From the NCBI GenBank assembly GCA_005765155.1, contig VCCP01000001.1:3782001-3846000 (forward strand): a stretch of 64,000 nucleotides of DNA. The letters are read 5' to 3'. Under the pieces are notes generated by a model. It was not told the DNA's origin. It did no database searches and worked only from the letters and a program-made list of their open reading frames with translations. The DNA comes from Zelopaecilomyces penicillatus (lineage: Eukaryota > Ascomycota > Sordariomycetes > Hypocreales > Pseudodiploosporaceae). Position 1 is the first letter of the stretch, and each line of letters begins with the position of its first letter. Below, in pieces: positions 21,894 through 35,586 of this stretch. The position numbers and the translations under genes were made by a program.

Positions 21894-23253
21894 TGTATTT
21901 TTTGGGGGTTTCAGTTTCCATAAATGTTCAAATCCTCTTTAAAAATTTCGTGTGTTGTGTTTCGTGATATCTTTTTGCACACGAAAAGATGGCGAGGCAG
22001 CATTATTAGCCCGGCTTATATATATCCTTTGTACTCTTCAACCCACCTTAGTGACTGAGCTTGCCACAGCTTGATGAGGCTGAGCTGAGCCAGCAGTTAG
22101 GGTTGCAAATGCGAACTAACAAGCACAGCACAATAGGATACCTAGCCAAGGCAACCTGTCTCAGAAACACATTGTTATATGTGGATGCCTGGTTTCGTCA
22201 TCATAGGCAACCGGCTGGTTGCCTGGATTGGGGGGTCAGCATAGCCTCTTGACATGGCCAGTTTCAAGCAAAGATGAAACACAACCTAAACCTCACTAGA
22301 ATAAATGTTTAATAACATACAGTTTCACCGTTGCCTAGTTCACAGAAAATATCTTGAGATGCAAGAATAGTAATATTCGTTTTTACCCGCACAACCGGTC
22401 AAGTAGATGAAAAAGATCTCTCTCAAAATAAGCACACAAAATATTCAGCACTACCTCCATCCTTTTCATTCAAATAATGCAGATGATAAGAAGAAGAAAA
22501 AAAACATTTACGTTTTTCTAACATGTTAGGGCCACCCTGCACCCCTTTGCCAGCCGGAATGACACATCGTCAAACAGAGCCACACCTAACTGAACACAGT
22601 TTGCCCTTGCCTGTTTGCTCTTTCGAAGAAGAAAAATATAAAAATAAGAAAAAGAGCCAGGAGGGAGAAGAAAAAAAACATCGCAACCAGCCAACGCCTA
22701 CATTATGTAAAATGACAAAAACTGCCATGTTTGCCCTTCAAAAAATATACGTGAAATCACATGCTATTTCTTGGCATCATCAAGCCTTTCACAACAGCCA
22801 GGAAGGACGTAGCCAACTTAAACTTGCAGACAGAAAAAAAAATTCAATCAAATCATACAGTGCCTTGAACCGGAATTCTTACATCGAAGTGGTTCGAGGT
22901 GGTCAACGGTGTCGAAGCTGGCCATTTGTCGCCCTTTTTCGTCAAAAGCCATAGAGGACGAAGCCATTGAACAAGATATAATAGATTGCCACGCCCCATC
23001 AAAGGAATAAATCAAAGTTACCTCTCCATGGTAATAGTAGGTGCCTCGGCCACTCATTGCCTGTGCCTCAATCGAACAACATCGCAAAAAAGCCCTCTAG
23101 TCAGAATTACTTGGTAGAGCGCTCGGATATACATTTGTCGGTCATTTTTTTAAACACCAGCAAGCTCGTTTGCTTAAAATGCGGGAAGCAAAACATCATC
23201 CAGGGTGCTGAGCCTCAAATCGTCCAAATCTCATGTTGACCCACTTTGACGCT
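21894..23253. other. Intergenic: Nudix promoter and 3' flank of the C2H2 regulator
   Basis: About 1.36 kb. It contains A-rich tracts and short frames without domains. The part nearest 23253 is the likely 3' UTR of the transcription factor gene. Confidence 0.6.
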
Positions 23254-26200
23254 TTATTCCGTTTTTATGATAGAGCCATCGGTCCTACTTCGTGCATGGT
23301 TTGCGTGCGTCTCGAGACATCGTGCCATGAGACTGGTGACAGGCCAAACGGCTGCCTTGTCCAGCATATATGCGGTAAGACGAAGTACCTTTGCGGCATA
23401 ACCATGCTGCCCATCAAATATGCTTGCACCTGCAGTGGCTAGATTGCTGCTAAGTAGGTCTATGTTGATCTTGATCTCAGCAGAGGTCAACACTTCACGG
23501 ACCTTCTCTAGAAGTTTAATGTCTTCTTCTTCGAGAAGCATAACCGCGGGCATTTGCGTAAAGTCCACAGTGTCTAGCCCAATAATGCCCAGATAGCGGC
23601 CGACTCTGTCTTGTAGGGTTGCAATCCACTCTCCAAGCACCTGCGCACAATCGAACGCGCACATTGCAGATTGCAAAGGCAGCTCTCGACTAGTGAAGTC
23701 GGCAAAGGTTACCCCGAGCTTGTCGGACATTGCAAGAGAGTCTGCCGCATAAAAGGCAGCCTTGCGCAGATGCTTCTCCCGTCGGGAGACTGAGCGCCCT
23801 GATCCAGCGGAGGCTGCCAAAAACGTATGAGAATGTACAGGAGAATCGGAAAAGAGCGACCCATGAGCGGGGCTATCAAACACGTTTGTTCCTGGAGATT
23901 CGTTGTTGGACGTGGGCGAATGCTCAGCGTGTTGAAAGATTTCATGACCGCGAGCCAATTCTTCTACCATGCCATCCCAATCACGCTGCCAGAACCTTTC
24001 CTTGGATCTTGACAAGTTCACAAATAGGCGTACATAGGCAAGATCGAGCAGAGGAATCGCGTCGGCGGACAGCGGGCCCAGTCCATAAGGGTTAGGCCGT
24101 TCCAAGGTGTGTTGGGGATTTCTAGACCAAGCCGTCTGCCAAGCTTTCAATGCGGGCTCAATATGCCGGTGCATTTTTTCAGTCTCTTCATTCGTCCAAA
24201 CCTTGTTGTGGTGCCGTTGCCGAGTTTCCCAAATGTAATTGTGAAGGGCATTAATGAGAATTAGACAGCCAAACGTGCTAGGTCGAAAGTCGCTACCAGA
24301 CATGTCACCATTGCCGTTACCCGACGGCACCTGGTGTTGCCCATTGTTATGAAGTGCCATTTGTTGTTGCTGTTTTTCATTCGAACGGAGCAGTTCTCCA
24401 AGAGCAGCATAAAAGGTCATTCGATTGAAGTTGGCCGCCTCAACGCCGCCCTTGGCAAAAAAGGCTGTGCTGGACTCCGCATTGAAGAAGTCTTCTTCAC
24501 AGGGCAAATCCAGAGTGATTTCAGAATTTGTCAAGGCTGGCGTGTGGTTGTAAGCTGTGACGAGAAGACTAGACATGATGAAAACGGCGTACAGGGTGCG
24601 TTTGCGCTCTTCTGCGGTCTTCCACTGAATCCATTCCTGTTTCTCTTCTGACTCGGCTTTCTTATTCCAGGTTACGTCATCTGTCATTTGAATATCCTGC
24701 CTCTCTTCAAAATTGGTCGGAGTTGGTCGTAACAGGTCAGCAGCCTGTGCAAGGCTAACCAAAGCGGCACAGTGAGTGGATGCGATATCGCTGGTAGTTT
24801 TGTCGGCACAGTTATGACCGTAGACGACATTGAGCAGCATTGCTTGGACGAGCCAGACGGGTGTATGGGACGAGTAGCCCTCCTTACCTGTCGAAGTCGA
24901 ATCAGTGGCATTTGGGATGATCCGTCGAATGTCCGCCATGCGTGCGTCTGCTTTCCGTCGCTCCTCCAAATAAAAGAAGATCATCTTCTTGGCCATTTCA
25001 AAAAGTTCCCTTGACTGAGCATGCTCCATTTCATATAGGGCACCAATGGCAGCCATCGACAGGACAAGACAACCGCTACCTCCTACACCATGTGAGAAAC
25101 TCCCGTTTGTGGATGGAGGGGGCATATCAAAAGACAAGGTTGGCAAGTGCAAGAATGGCAAATGTGGATGGAAATAGGCAATGTAAGCTCCGACGTATCG
25201 CTGCAGGTTCTGGGTACTGGGCAAATTGGTGGTGGCTTGAGCGGAGGCTGTGGTGCCGGGCGACTGGGATTGGGGCGACAGCGGCGTGTTCTGAGAAGCA
25301 AAGGAATATTTACGACCTCCAAAGGGCAGGCATTGGGAAAGTATGGTCACGATGGCATTCCTGGTAGCATCTGTAATGGTGGTTACGGGCGAGATGCAAT
25401 AAATTCCGCCATTGAGGGAGGACGGGGTATCCGGGCCGGCGTTAAAGCCAAGGGTTTGGTTAATGGTCTGCGTGTTCAGTCCAGATACAACAGATGGGCT
25501 CAATGAGCTCAACGAAGGTGGAGGCGTGGAGAAGTATGGGTCATTCATCTTTTGAGTAGCTGGCTGAGGTGATAACGGAGCTCCATTCAGGAGATCCGGA
25601 AAGACGGAACCATTTAGATCCATAGCAAACGGGTTCGACATCTGCGGGGGACCCATCACGGAGGGTTGCCACATGGTGCTTGACCCGGCTGGCGCGGGGT
25701 GATTTGATCCATCCAACATCACATCGCTAATCCCACTCTGGCTCGTCGTGCTAATTGCCGACGGGCTCGACTCATCCACCACCTTTTCGTTCGACTGGAA
25801 CGACATCTGGGCCTCAAAGCCACTCAACCAGTCAAAATTATCGTCAAATGTCTGCGTCGACGACACATCATGCATATGTCCGGCAAAGGGAGATGTCTGC
25901 TCCATTGCCATGGAAGGGGGCGAGTCATTATAATGCAACGCGTTGGGGTTGATTGTCGAGCCTGGCCCAAACAAGAGACTCTCAAAGTCGAAATCCGAGC
26001 TGAATGCCATGGGCGGCGCCGTCCGAAGGCCATTGTCAAAGTCACCGTTATTCATGGCTCCGGTCTCCAACTTTGGTAAACCGTGCTGCATACCTCTCTG
26101 GCCCAGAGTCATGGACATGCCACCAAACACTTGGTCAAGGTTGTTGATTGGCAGACCAGCAAGGCTCTGATGGCGGTTATGAGCCGACTGCATACCTCGT

Positions 26201-26899
26201 GCAACCGACGCATTTGCCGAGGCGATCATCTGCATAGCAGCCCCGTCTACATGGCTGATGGTGTTGGCCCGTGGTCTCATGGACGTGGTGGTTCCAGCAC
26301 TGGCTGCTGCTGAGGGATTTGTGCCAGCCACGCTGTTCTTGCGGGCACGGCTTTGACCCGGTGGAACGCCGCTAGCCGACTCTCGACGGTTTCGGGGACG
26401 AGACGACGGGGTCGACGTCTGGTGCAACTTTTGCTGGTGACGCAGCAGCAGGTCACGGCGGGCAAAGCATCGCGAGCACTCGGGACACTCAAAGGGTTTC
26501 TCCTTTGTGTGAGAGCGCTCGTGCCTTTTCAGATGCTCCAGTCGGGCGAACGAGCGTTGGCAGGTCGCGCAGACATGCGGACGAGGCTTGTCAGTCTTGG
26601 GCGGAGGGAAGGTCGGAGGCGCCTTGGTGTTGACGGTGATGGTGGCCGCGGCGGCTACGAGGCACAAAAAACGGGCTCATGGTCAGCATTTTCAGACGTG
26701 AATCGATGGGAGGGCGGGTCTTCTCGGCCAGGGCAGGGCAGGGAACAGGAGGGGCAGTGCACTGCCAGCGATCGCAGGATGGCTCACCCGACTCTTCCGC
26801 GTTGACAGCAGTACTGCCGACAGCAGCGCTGGCCGTGGCCGAATTGGACATTGTAGTAGACGACCGCGACAGTCTGGGACCAGAATCATTCATCACCAT
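23254..26899 (-). CDS. C2H2 zinc-finger transcription factor with fungal-specific regulatory domain
   Basis: Two exons, 26899..26788 and 26654..23254, with a 133-nt intron (donor GTGAGC, acceptor TCGTAG), giving 1170 residues. Splicing replaces a start inside the intron (MCLVAAAA) by an upstream ATG; ATG at 26893 is an in-frame alternative. Two tandem C2H2 fingers lie at about residues 66-86 (CATCQRSFARLEHLKRHERSH) and 94-115 (CPECSRCFARRDLLLRHQQKLH), joined by a TKEKPFE linker, the arrangement seen in Adr1/Klf1-like regulators. A long Ser/Pro/Asn-rich central part follows. From about residue 500 a fungal-specific TF domain begins (YVGAYIAYFHPHLPFLHLP), with its helical bundle reaching the C terminus. 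Nuclear DNA-binding regulator; target genes unknown. The upstream 8.7 kb has no other gene and may be regulatory. Confidence 0.9.
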
Positions 26900-28050
26900 G
26901 GCAGGGTCGAGGGCGTGGCGTCGGTCGCGGCAGCGGGAGTGGTGTTTTTTCTGGTGGGAATTTGGGTTTGTCGCGGGGCGGGTGGGCGCGATACGGGACG
27001 GATGGCGGGGAGGTCGCTATCAGTGGGCTGGCTGGCAGCTTCTGGGTGCAGCCTGGAGGCAAGGGCGAGGAGGGGCACAGAACAAGAGCGCGACCCGGGC
27101 TAAATGAGAGTGGGCAGTCAGGACAAGCTGAACAGGACGCGGTCGATGAGCGACAGGAGCATGTCAATCTCGAGCGCGCGGAGCAGTACCAAGATTGAAA
27201 GCAGTCTCGGACAGTCGCTCGAGGAACACGGAGAACACAGCTGGATCCCACCGAAATGAAGCAGAAGCAATTGCTGACTTGACTTGGGAGGGAGGCAGAG
27301 GGAGGAACAAGAGAGAAGGTTTGGCGGCTGGGTGGGCGATGAAAAGGCGTCCGTGAGCCCACTAGCAGTCGACACAGTGCAGAGATTGACGGCCGGCCCA
27401 GGCGCTCTGCCAGCCTGCGCCCGCCGACGCCCGCGCCGATTCCGACCAGGGCGTACACACCATGTATTGCCCAGCGCCCATGCATTCATTGCCTGTTGCT
27501 GGCTCACCGGGGCAGGGTTGATTGTCTGATAGATGATAGATAGCGCCAGTTGCGTTGCCTTTGCGCTCGCTCACTGCTAGGGGACGAGGAGCTTGACGAG
27601 CAATTATTGTCGGGCTGTCTCCAACGCGCCGCAGCTGTGTGTGTCCGCCATTAGCACTGTCATGGGCACTGTACCGGCCACCTGCCTGAAAGTAGTACTC
27701 TCTTGGGTTTACGGATGATAATCCTCAAGTACTGATCTAGTCGCCGAAGCAGACCGGATCTCAGAGGACAACAAGCACTCTCAGTCGTGCTGCAGGGCGC
27801 TGTAACTTGCTTCCTACTCGCGCCGACAAGGCCACATGCGGCAGTTGAGGTTTGCAAAGATAGAGGCACTGAATCAGGCATATAGAAGTAGACGAGCGCC
27901 AGCAGCTCCGTCATATGCGCAGGTAGGTACAAAGTACATCCATCCTGGCAGCCCTCCAGCCAATGACCAGGGCATCTGTCGCCGCTGAAGTACTTTGGAC
28001 ATGGCATCGCATAGCATGGCATAGCATCGACGCAACTTATCGCCTGTCGT

Positions 28051-28072
28051 GCAGCAGCAGCAGCAGCAGCAT
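28051..28072. repeat. (GCA)7 trinucleotide repeat
   Basis: Seven perfect GCA units outside any supported gene, in the region upstream of the C2H2 regulator. Confidence 0.9.
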
Positions 28073-29303
28073 GGTGCCAGGCTCGGCTTGGCTGGACGGG
28101 GCTGGGACTGGGCTACTAGTGACTGGCGAGGTACACACTCTGTACCTGCTGTGACGTACCCTCGCAGGGCGCAGTGCACGCAAACACTGGGCTGGACACG
28201 ACGTATCCGGTGCAACTTACCCTGGCATCTACGCACTGTGCTGCACTGTAACCGCGCCATACGTAGGTAGGTAGTTTGCCGCTCAACAACCTGCGACATG
28301 GCCGGCGCACCAAAAGCCAAAATGTTTCGTTGGCTGACTATTGCCATCTATTAATCTACCATTGACCAAGTACCCTCTTCATGGAAAGCCACGGATAGCT
28401 GCGGATGTCCGTCTTTGGCGACATGCGCAGAGATTTATGCACCGGGTCTTACTTTGCCCAATACAAATCGCAACCCTTCAGACAGGGAAAATCAGAACAA
28501 CGAACAATCCAAACTGTCGTTAAGCAACGCTGCGGCGCAACTGTCAAACATGAAAGCTGCCCCCAAACGGTAGGTTCCGTCGCTGGGGGTTGCTGGTTAT
28601 TTTTCTTTTTCTTTTTCCAGTCAGCCGCCTTCAGCGCCCTTCTTCAACTACACTCTCGTCGATTTTTTTCTTGTCAGTTTAACGGAACGGAAGAGCCCTC
28701 CGTCGCGCCATCGACGACACCGATGGCCGAAGGCTCCGGGCCCCCGTCAGCATGAGCTTGATAAATCAACAACAGCTTCTTTCCGCAGCGCTTTATCCGA
28801 CTATCTCCATTGCCTTGCCCATCACTGTACAACACATATACCACAAGACGATGACATCGCGTGAGCAGAGAGGCAACTTTCTCGCCAATCCGCCTGCAGG
28901 AATATCCACTACAACGCCCTGGAGTCATATGGATTGAGCCATGGCATGCCGTGCACTTTGTACATACGTATGCTTGCATACCGGAGAGCGCGCACGCATA
29001 TATCCTCGTGGTGTCCGTACTTCGCACTTAGTACTAATGTATGTACACACAAATCATTGGTACGTTGGTGTAGATGCCTATCGACCCATAGGCACGTACT
29101 TACAGCGACGTGCATCAAGCGCATACGAACGCATACATGTATGCGCACATTCTCGCTTTATGAACTCGTACGAGACATTGCGACCACATTGCTCAACACG
29201 CCGGGCTTGGTCCGAGGCTATTCTGTCGTGGTGCTTGCGGCCGATAACCAGGGATCTGTTGTCCCAGACCAAGTCTCGTCCGTTCCAACCTACCCTCACC
29301 CAC

Positions 29304-29345
29304 CCATCCATCCATCCATCCATTTCAATCAGCCATCCATCCATC
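29304..29345. repeat. (CATC)n tandem repeat, interrupted
   Basis: Two CATC/CCAT blocks separated by about ten bases (TTTCAATCAG). Confidence 0.85.
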
Positions 29346-32300
29346 TCAGGCTTTTCCTGAGCTAGGCACGGCCTGCTGTGGTGCACCAACAGGGACATCG
29401 TTTTCTACTTGTATACAACAGGACTAGGGAAGCGGTTGGCAACAGAACAAGACACTACCAAAGAGTCACATTGGGCAAGACCCCTGGCTAGTCAAAGGCC
29501 CAGGAGCACAGTGCTGGTGCCGATAGGACCCTGCCATTGATCCATTCATCGGTGCTATCGCCTCTTCCAAGCCCACCCTGCAGCATATCCCTGCTGGGTC
29601 GTTAGAGTGCTTTTGCCTCCAAAGAAGGGATGCAAATATGGTAACAACCTGGTGTTCGCACGTTGTACTGAGCTCGCTCGTACGAGTCCGTACGGGTATC
29701 CGTACCTTGGCATGATGCTCTTCCATTTACCTGTAGCTGTGTTGCTAATCCAGAGCTTGGAAGCTTGCACACTCACTGGCTGGTGCAGGGAAGCTGTTGA
29801 CGAGCTGCATGCAAAGGCAGGGGTACTTGATCATTTCTGATGTTCCATATCATGCCTCCTCCGCTGCTAACCTGTCTCCTTTTTCGTACCACTTCATATT
29901 ATATAGTAGTCGTCGTATCTACTATATAACCGACCAGCCAGTGACGCGTATATGGGATATGGGCAATCACTGCTGACGCTGCCAGCTCGCCATGGATATC
30001 CGTCGGAAACTGGCGTCGGCCGGCTGAGAAGTTGTGCTCGTAACGAGAACGACTCACTAGTGGAAGTCTCGGACTGGAGGCAAGACGATCGATTCTTCAC
30101 GGCTGTGAATGGGTGCAGGGGCCGCTCCTGCCTCAAAACTGTCTCGACTGCCTCTACGTAGTGGCTCCTGCCTCGAGCCGCTCGCTGATTGATCAGGCCA
30201 TGTGGTGGGTCCCCTCTCTTTCCGTTTTAGCGCGCAAGCCCCCTGGCTGCGTCTCGCACAGTGTGTCTTGCAGGTCAAAAGTACATCAGCCTCATCTGGC
30301 TACTCACGTGAAGCGTGAACGAGTGGTGAGATCTGAGTGGACGGTCCAGCCAAATCAATCAGCAACCGCCACTATCCATATGCCCTAGCCGCTCGCTGCG
30401 CTGAAACTACCAAGGTCTGAACCACTGCTACCATGACGTTGAACTCGCCTACACACTGCAGCTTTGGCCGGAGCTTTTCCATCTCTACTCCATACAGTTA
30501 GTTAATTAGTTGCCTTCTCTCCAGCTCGGTCCCGTGCGTTTATACACCAACGACCAGGAAGGCATAAGGCGCCGGCGCTTGCGCAAACATCCTCTTCAGC
30601 ATAGCCAGCATCCGCTGCCGATGAGAAGCCGTCAATCAAATACCCGAACCTGACTAGTCCGACTGCAGATCGGGAAGGGGACGTCGAGGTGGCCAACACA
30701 GATTCATGTGTTTTGATCGGCTCTGCTGTTGCAAACTTTTTCACTTGGCTTGGATGTGGTTGAACGTGGACTTTTCAGGAAATTGAAATTCACTTACCTT
30801 TACATCTGAAGTTCCCACGAAGTTGGAAGCATCAAGTAGGCAAACCAAGTTACCAGTACCGTACCTACCTACCTGACGACTGTAGATACGAAGTTGCACG
30901 CTATTACATGGCAACCTACAAAGCACTAGCAGCCAATGAGCACGTGGTCGAATAGATCCGGGCTTGATTATCTATGCTGTGCCTAGATAACGACAGAGAT
31001 CCGCTGGAAACTACCCGAATTGTCCCCCAGATAGGTGAAACGGACGAGAGCATACCTCGTACATCCAAGTCCCTACCCATAGAATGTACGACATGGGCAT
31101 CGTTGCATGCTATTTTGGGTTGTCAGGTTGCCAGGTTTCAACACCACCGTATGCCGAGCCTCGACATAACCATACCAAGTTCCTGAATGATACTGTGTTC
31201 TCAGAGCTGGTGTCGTGGCAACCCTCCGTTCGGTCGATACACCCCTTCGCCCGTTATTGACGGATGTGTCTCCAAATCCATGTACCCACGTACCTGTATT
31301 GGCACAGCAGGATACAAGAAAGCGCATCAAGGAGACCAGGGTACTTGCAGTAGTCAGATCTCACACTGTGCCTTCTGCAACTCTACCTGCGTTAGGGCAG
31401 AGGCATGGCCTGGGCCACAGCCTGCATCACACACATGCAACCTGCAACCGTGATTGAAAATGCATCACAACGGAGAACGGAGAATGGACGGGACACACAA
31501 TGATCCACCTGCAGGTCCATGGATCGAGGCTTGGCCTTGTTCCCCAACAGCAACTCGCATTGGCCCGCCACAAGCACCGCACCCCATCGTCGCCGGATGG
31601 CGCACCACTTCTTTTTCGTCTTTTGGCGTGGCTTCGCATCTAGTGCTGTAGCCTCTCTAGTCCTTGAGGTTGGACGCTTATGGCGGAGAATTGTGGGTTA
31701 ATTCTGGGACTCATACTTTGCGCCTTCGTCATCTGTCTGTGTTTTCGGGAAGGGTCTTGCGGAGCATCGCCATCGCCAACGCCGAAAACGGATCCATCAA
31801 TGACGAAGTCCGCCATCGATGTTGGGCAGCACACAGCCAACGATTGAGTTTCGCGCTGGCTTGTCGGCGTCGTTGTCGGCCCGGCTAGTGTCTTGAGCGA
31901 AATGGAACGCATACATGAGTAACAAGTTAGCAACACGGCCTGCAAGCCCTGGTCTGCCCACCACGAGTTCTTCCTGTTTCAGTAGCGCAAGTGGTCCGCA
32001 GCGCCACAAATTCAACCAACCTGTACGGATACAGGAAGCGCCAACTCGACATGTCTCGAAAACACTTCTGGCGATACTGGCTCAACTTGTTGGGGCCACG
32101 ACATAATACCGTGACAGACACAAAACGATCGTCATACTGCCAGCGGAAGGCCAAAGTATGGTTGCCAGTGGCGTAGTCTTGGTCTACGAATACACTGTGT
32201 TTGCAGGCGTGTGTTATTCACTTCTCTAGAGACAAGTCTTACATCCAGATGGACCAACAATCTTTTCGCATGTTGGACGCCACAGCAGAATTTACTTTAC

Positions 32301-35300
32301 GTATCCAAGCCAATGCTGTCTCATCTTCAATATGGTCGTCTGAGGCCTACCGAATGCTAAGAGAAACAGTTCAACTACTAAATTCTGAACTTGCACAAGT
32401 GAATAAAGAGGACATTGCATTAGTCGAATGCAGGCATTGCATTCATCCTTATATTAACACCAAAATGAACATCATATACGGTTCATCAGGTACTCTCGTG
32501 CCTCCACACGTGAGTTCAAGACGACAAGGTGGTCTCCACATTTGAAGCAATGCTGATGCACAACTATGAAAGTTGGCTTTATGCGATGACACAACGAAGA
32601 ATCGGAAAGTTTCATCTATGCAATTCAATTTGGCTTTGCAGCGACTAGTTTCGCTCCCCATGCGTACTTTTTTTCGAATATCACCATAGTGGCCTAGTCT
32701 GCTGCACCTCCCGCATCAAGTGATTTGTTTATGTTTCATAACTAGTTGTTGAGGAATAGCCTCGCGACGAAGTCTAACAGTAGTTTATTAGAAACCACCC
32801 TTGATATTTGAATGCTTAGGTGCATGCTTGGCTGTCAATTCGCATAGGCAACATCACACGAGTTCAGATCCCACTCATGTCTTCATCTCCATTATCTCTG
32901 GACAGACTTAGAGTGGCAGGAAGTTACCAATGCACCTGATAGGAATGCCTGTCTATCTACTCGATTACCATTCGCCCATCTGTATGCACGTCGATTGACC
33001 GACATGCGGCTAGGCGACCAGAGACATCTAAAAGGAGCATTTGAGTCATCGTGGCGGGCCGTTGTGTGCCAGCCTCATCAGAACTCATCTTCAAAGATAC
33101 ATCTTCTATGGTTTGGCATGCCATTGCGCATCTCTGCGGGAAGTCCGGCTTTGGGCCAAAACCAGTCGGGTTTCAATGTTCTGTCACGATGGTGGCTCTC
33201 ATCCCAGCTGGCACATCTTTTTACCTACCTACAGGCAAAGGAGCAGCCAACGTCTCCATGAGTGTTTAGTTCACAGCTAAGTTAGTTTAATGTCGTGGAT
33301 CCACGTTTCTAATGAAGTCACCATCTGCTGTGTCACCTGCAGCTACCCATCCAACCGGACTCTTGGCCATCCCGATGTACTGGCTTTTCCATTGGCTCAG
33401 ATGCAGTACTTGGATCAGGGAGACCGATAAGACACATGCTTGCACTGTACAAGTGATTCATAAGGGTGAAGTGCAAAGTCTCTCCCCAGTCTCCTCAAGG
33501 TCTCTGCAGCCCTCGGTTACCCCAATTATGCGTGGCGTGCCTCAGGCCAAGACAGTAGCCCCCCGGATTCATACTATCATGGGTCTCAGTGTGTGTAAAA
33601 CGGGGATGTGAAGTCGTTCGACTCCAAGGAAGGCTGGGACCCTTTGGCGGTCCGTGATGGCGCACACACCACTCTTTCCCCCTGGTTTCCCCAGATTCCA
33701 GAGCCCTCTGCTCCACACCCCACGACTCCAACCCGGAATTCGAAGCGGATTGCTTTTGCATGTTCAATTGGCCGGTCCTTCGATCCTGCTGGTCGTACCC
33801 GACGTGCTTAAGGCAAGACCTCCTCTTCAACATTCGCCTGCTTTCATGCTCTAAATGCAGGCCCTGTTCAGTAATTTTGATGTCGCCCACTGATCATGAG
33901 GTCTGGTGAGATTTCTCAATTAATAAAGCACTAATATAAGCTTCGCATTGCAAACGCCCAGCTCAACTTAGCCGCCCTCTAACTTACGAGGATGACAACA
34001 CATCGCCGTCATGCCCAAGATCGAGTGGACTCATTGACAGCAGAATAGAAACAATCCTTCATCTCCGTCTGGATTCTGGTAATGTTGATTTCCCCTTAAC
34101 CCTGGTGATGAGCTATCACATATAGAGGCAAGAGAAGCTCTCACCCACCCAAGACCTATGCCTCTTCTTGGAGAGAATGTTACCCGAAGGTACATGTATA
34201 TTCAAAGCTCTAAGGGTTGCGTAATGCTGCCCAACATGGAGCTATGAACAAAGGAGGGCTAGCGTGAGCATAAATGTAGGGATGCCTACGGTGCCATATC
34301 TACATGGAATGGGGACAGGGTGCGCAATCCCAGGTGCGCATTCATGCAAGCACTTTCTATCATAATCTTACTTCCCCGGATTTCAATGAGCTGAACTTGC
34401 ACCTTGTCGTTTCTCAAAGCTCGATCACAAGATACGACAAGCTCCTATGGTGGCTTTTCAGAGTGTTTCATGGATTCAGACATGCCCCCTGACTATCTCA
34501 ATACTCCAAACCCCTTCAGGAAGTATTATTCACACACCATCAATCAATTTCATGGCGACTTTTGCCTGCTTATCCACTATCTAATCTCGTCTGGCCTGGC
34601 CTGGCTTATAAAGGTCCATGTTTCCATTGGGCGACTATGAACTAAATTAAAGAGGATTCGCCAGGATGTCATCCAAAGCCCAGAACACGTGCAACTAATG
34701 AATGCAGCCCTGTCAGCGATTCCAGGTGACAAATTCCCATGTCACGGAAAATGCGGAAAGATTCGTAGCTCTTGTGGGGCACACCAGCCAGCACTACCTA
34801 TCTTGGTGTCTCTCAAGGAAACCATACCCCCAATTAGCCACCGGCTAAGCGCTGGTTTTATGAATGAATGGGTGGATTCTGTTGGCGACAAAATATCGGA
34901 GAGCCGGCGCAACAACAATGATCTGGCCGCCGAACCGATCCACCCACACTTCGGGGATAGCAGGGTTGAACGGCCATTGTCTCGCGGCACATGCGGGATC
35001 CGAGCAAAACATGCCCAGACTGGTGGCCGGTTGTAAATTCAGGTTTTGGGGGCTGTAATGCTTCGTACATATGTATGTATGGGCCTTCGAATTTGCAGCC
35101 ATTGATGACTGGCTAAGCCAACGTGGGGGGACACACACACTCTCTCTATGGCGCTGGGCCGTAAAGGCATAAACACACAAGCGTTATGCGGTATTACCCT
35201 TTTCGAGACCATGAGGCGCTGCGCATTGTCGTTTACAAATCTGGGGTGGTAAGCGCAACGCCGGTCTGTTTTGGTTCATCACCTTTTCTTGGTGTTGCGC

Positions 35301-35586
35301 AACCTTCATTCGACGGCATAACATCCTTCGTCTCATTGCGGATCACGACTCAGCGTCACTTTTAAAAGGACAGCAAAACAGCATACTATTTAATGCAGTT
35401 CTCGGCAAAGGTTATTAATTAATTATATTATTACAACTATGTATCCAGAATGCATATTGTATCATGCATGCCAATTCTCGAGGATTCTAAAGACGAAAGC
35501 TACAGGGGGGGAAACAAAGAATATTTCGACAAACGCGAGCATCTCAACGGTGTAAGTAAAGCATCATGGAAGGGATACAGAGGCGT

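Larger units (their letters stand above)
26900..35586. other. 8.7-kb gene-poor region upstream of the C2H2 regulator
   Basis: No reading frame longer than about 200 codons and none with a recognisable domain or convincing splice structure. The first ~600 bp beside 26900 is GC-rich and pyrimidine-rich on the regulator's coding strand, consistent with a long 5' leader. Beyond that the sequence is ordinary in composition, not strikingly AT-rich, with short repeats: GCA at 28051, CATC at 29304, and TACC/GGTA clusters at about 28262, 30863 and 33220. No transposon or RNA gene is recognised. It may be a long promoter, host non-coding transcripts, or contain genes too diverged to see. Confidence 0.55.

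Noticed and set aside
26886..27485. 199-codon minus-strand open frame ahead of the C2H2 regulator
   Set aside because: Low-complexity Ser/Pro/Arg/Cys product of GC-rich leader DNA; overlaps the first exon in another frame.
32201..32545. 114-codon open frame in the 8.7-kb gap
   Set aside because: No homology recognised, no splice or promoter context; length is within chance expectation.
32861..32885. GAGTTCAGATCCCACTC resembling a tRNA T arm
   Set aside because: The flanking bases do not pair as a T stem and no acceptor or anticodon arm is found nearby.
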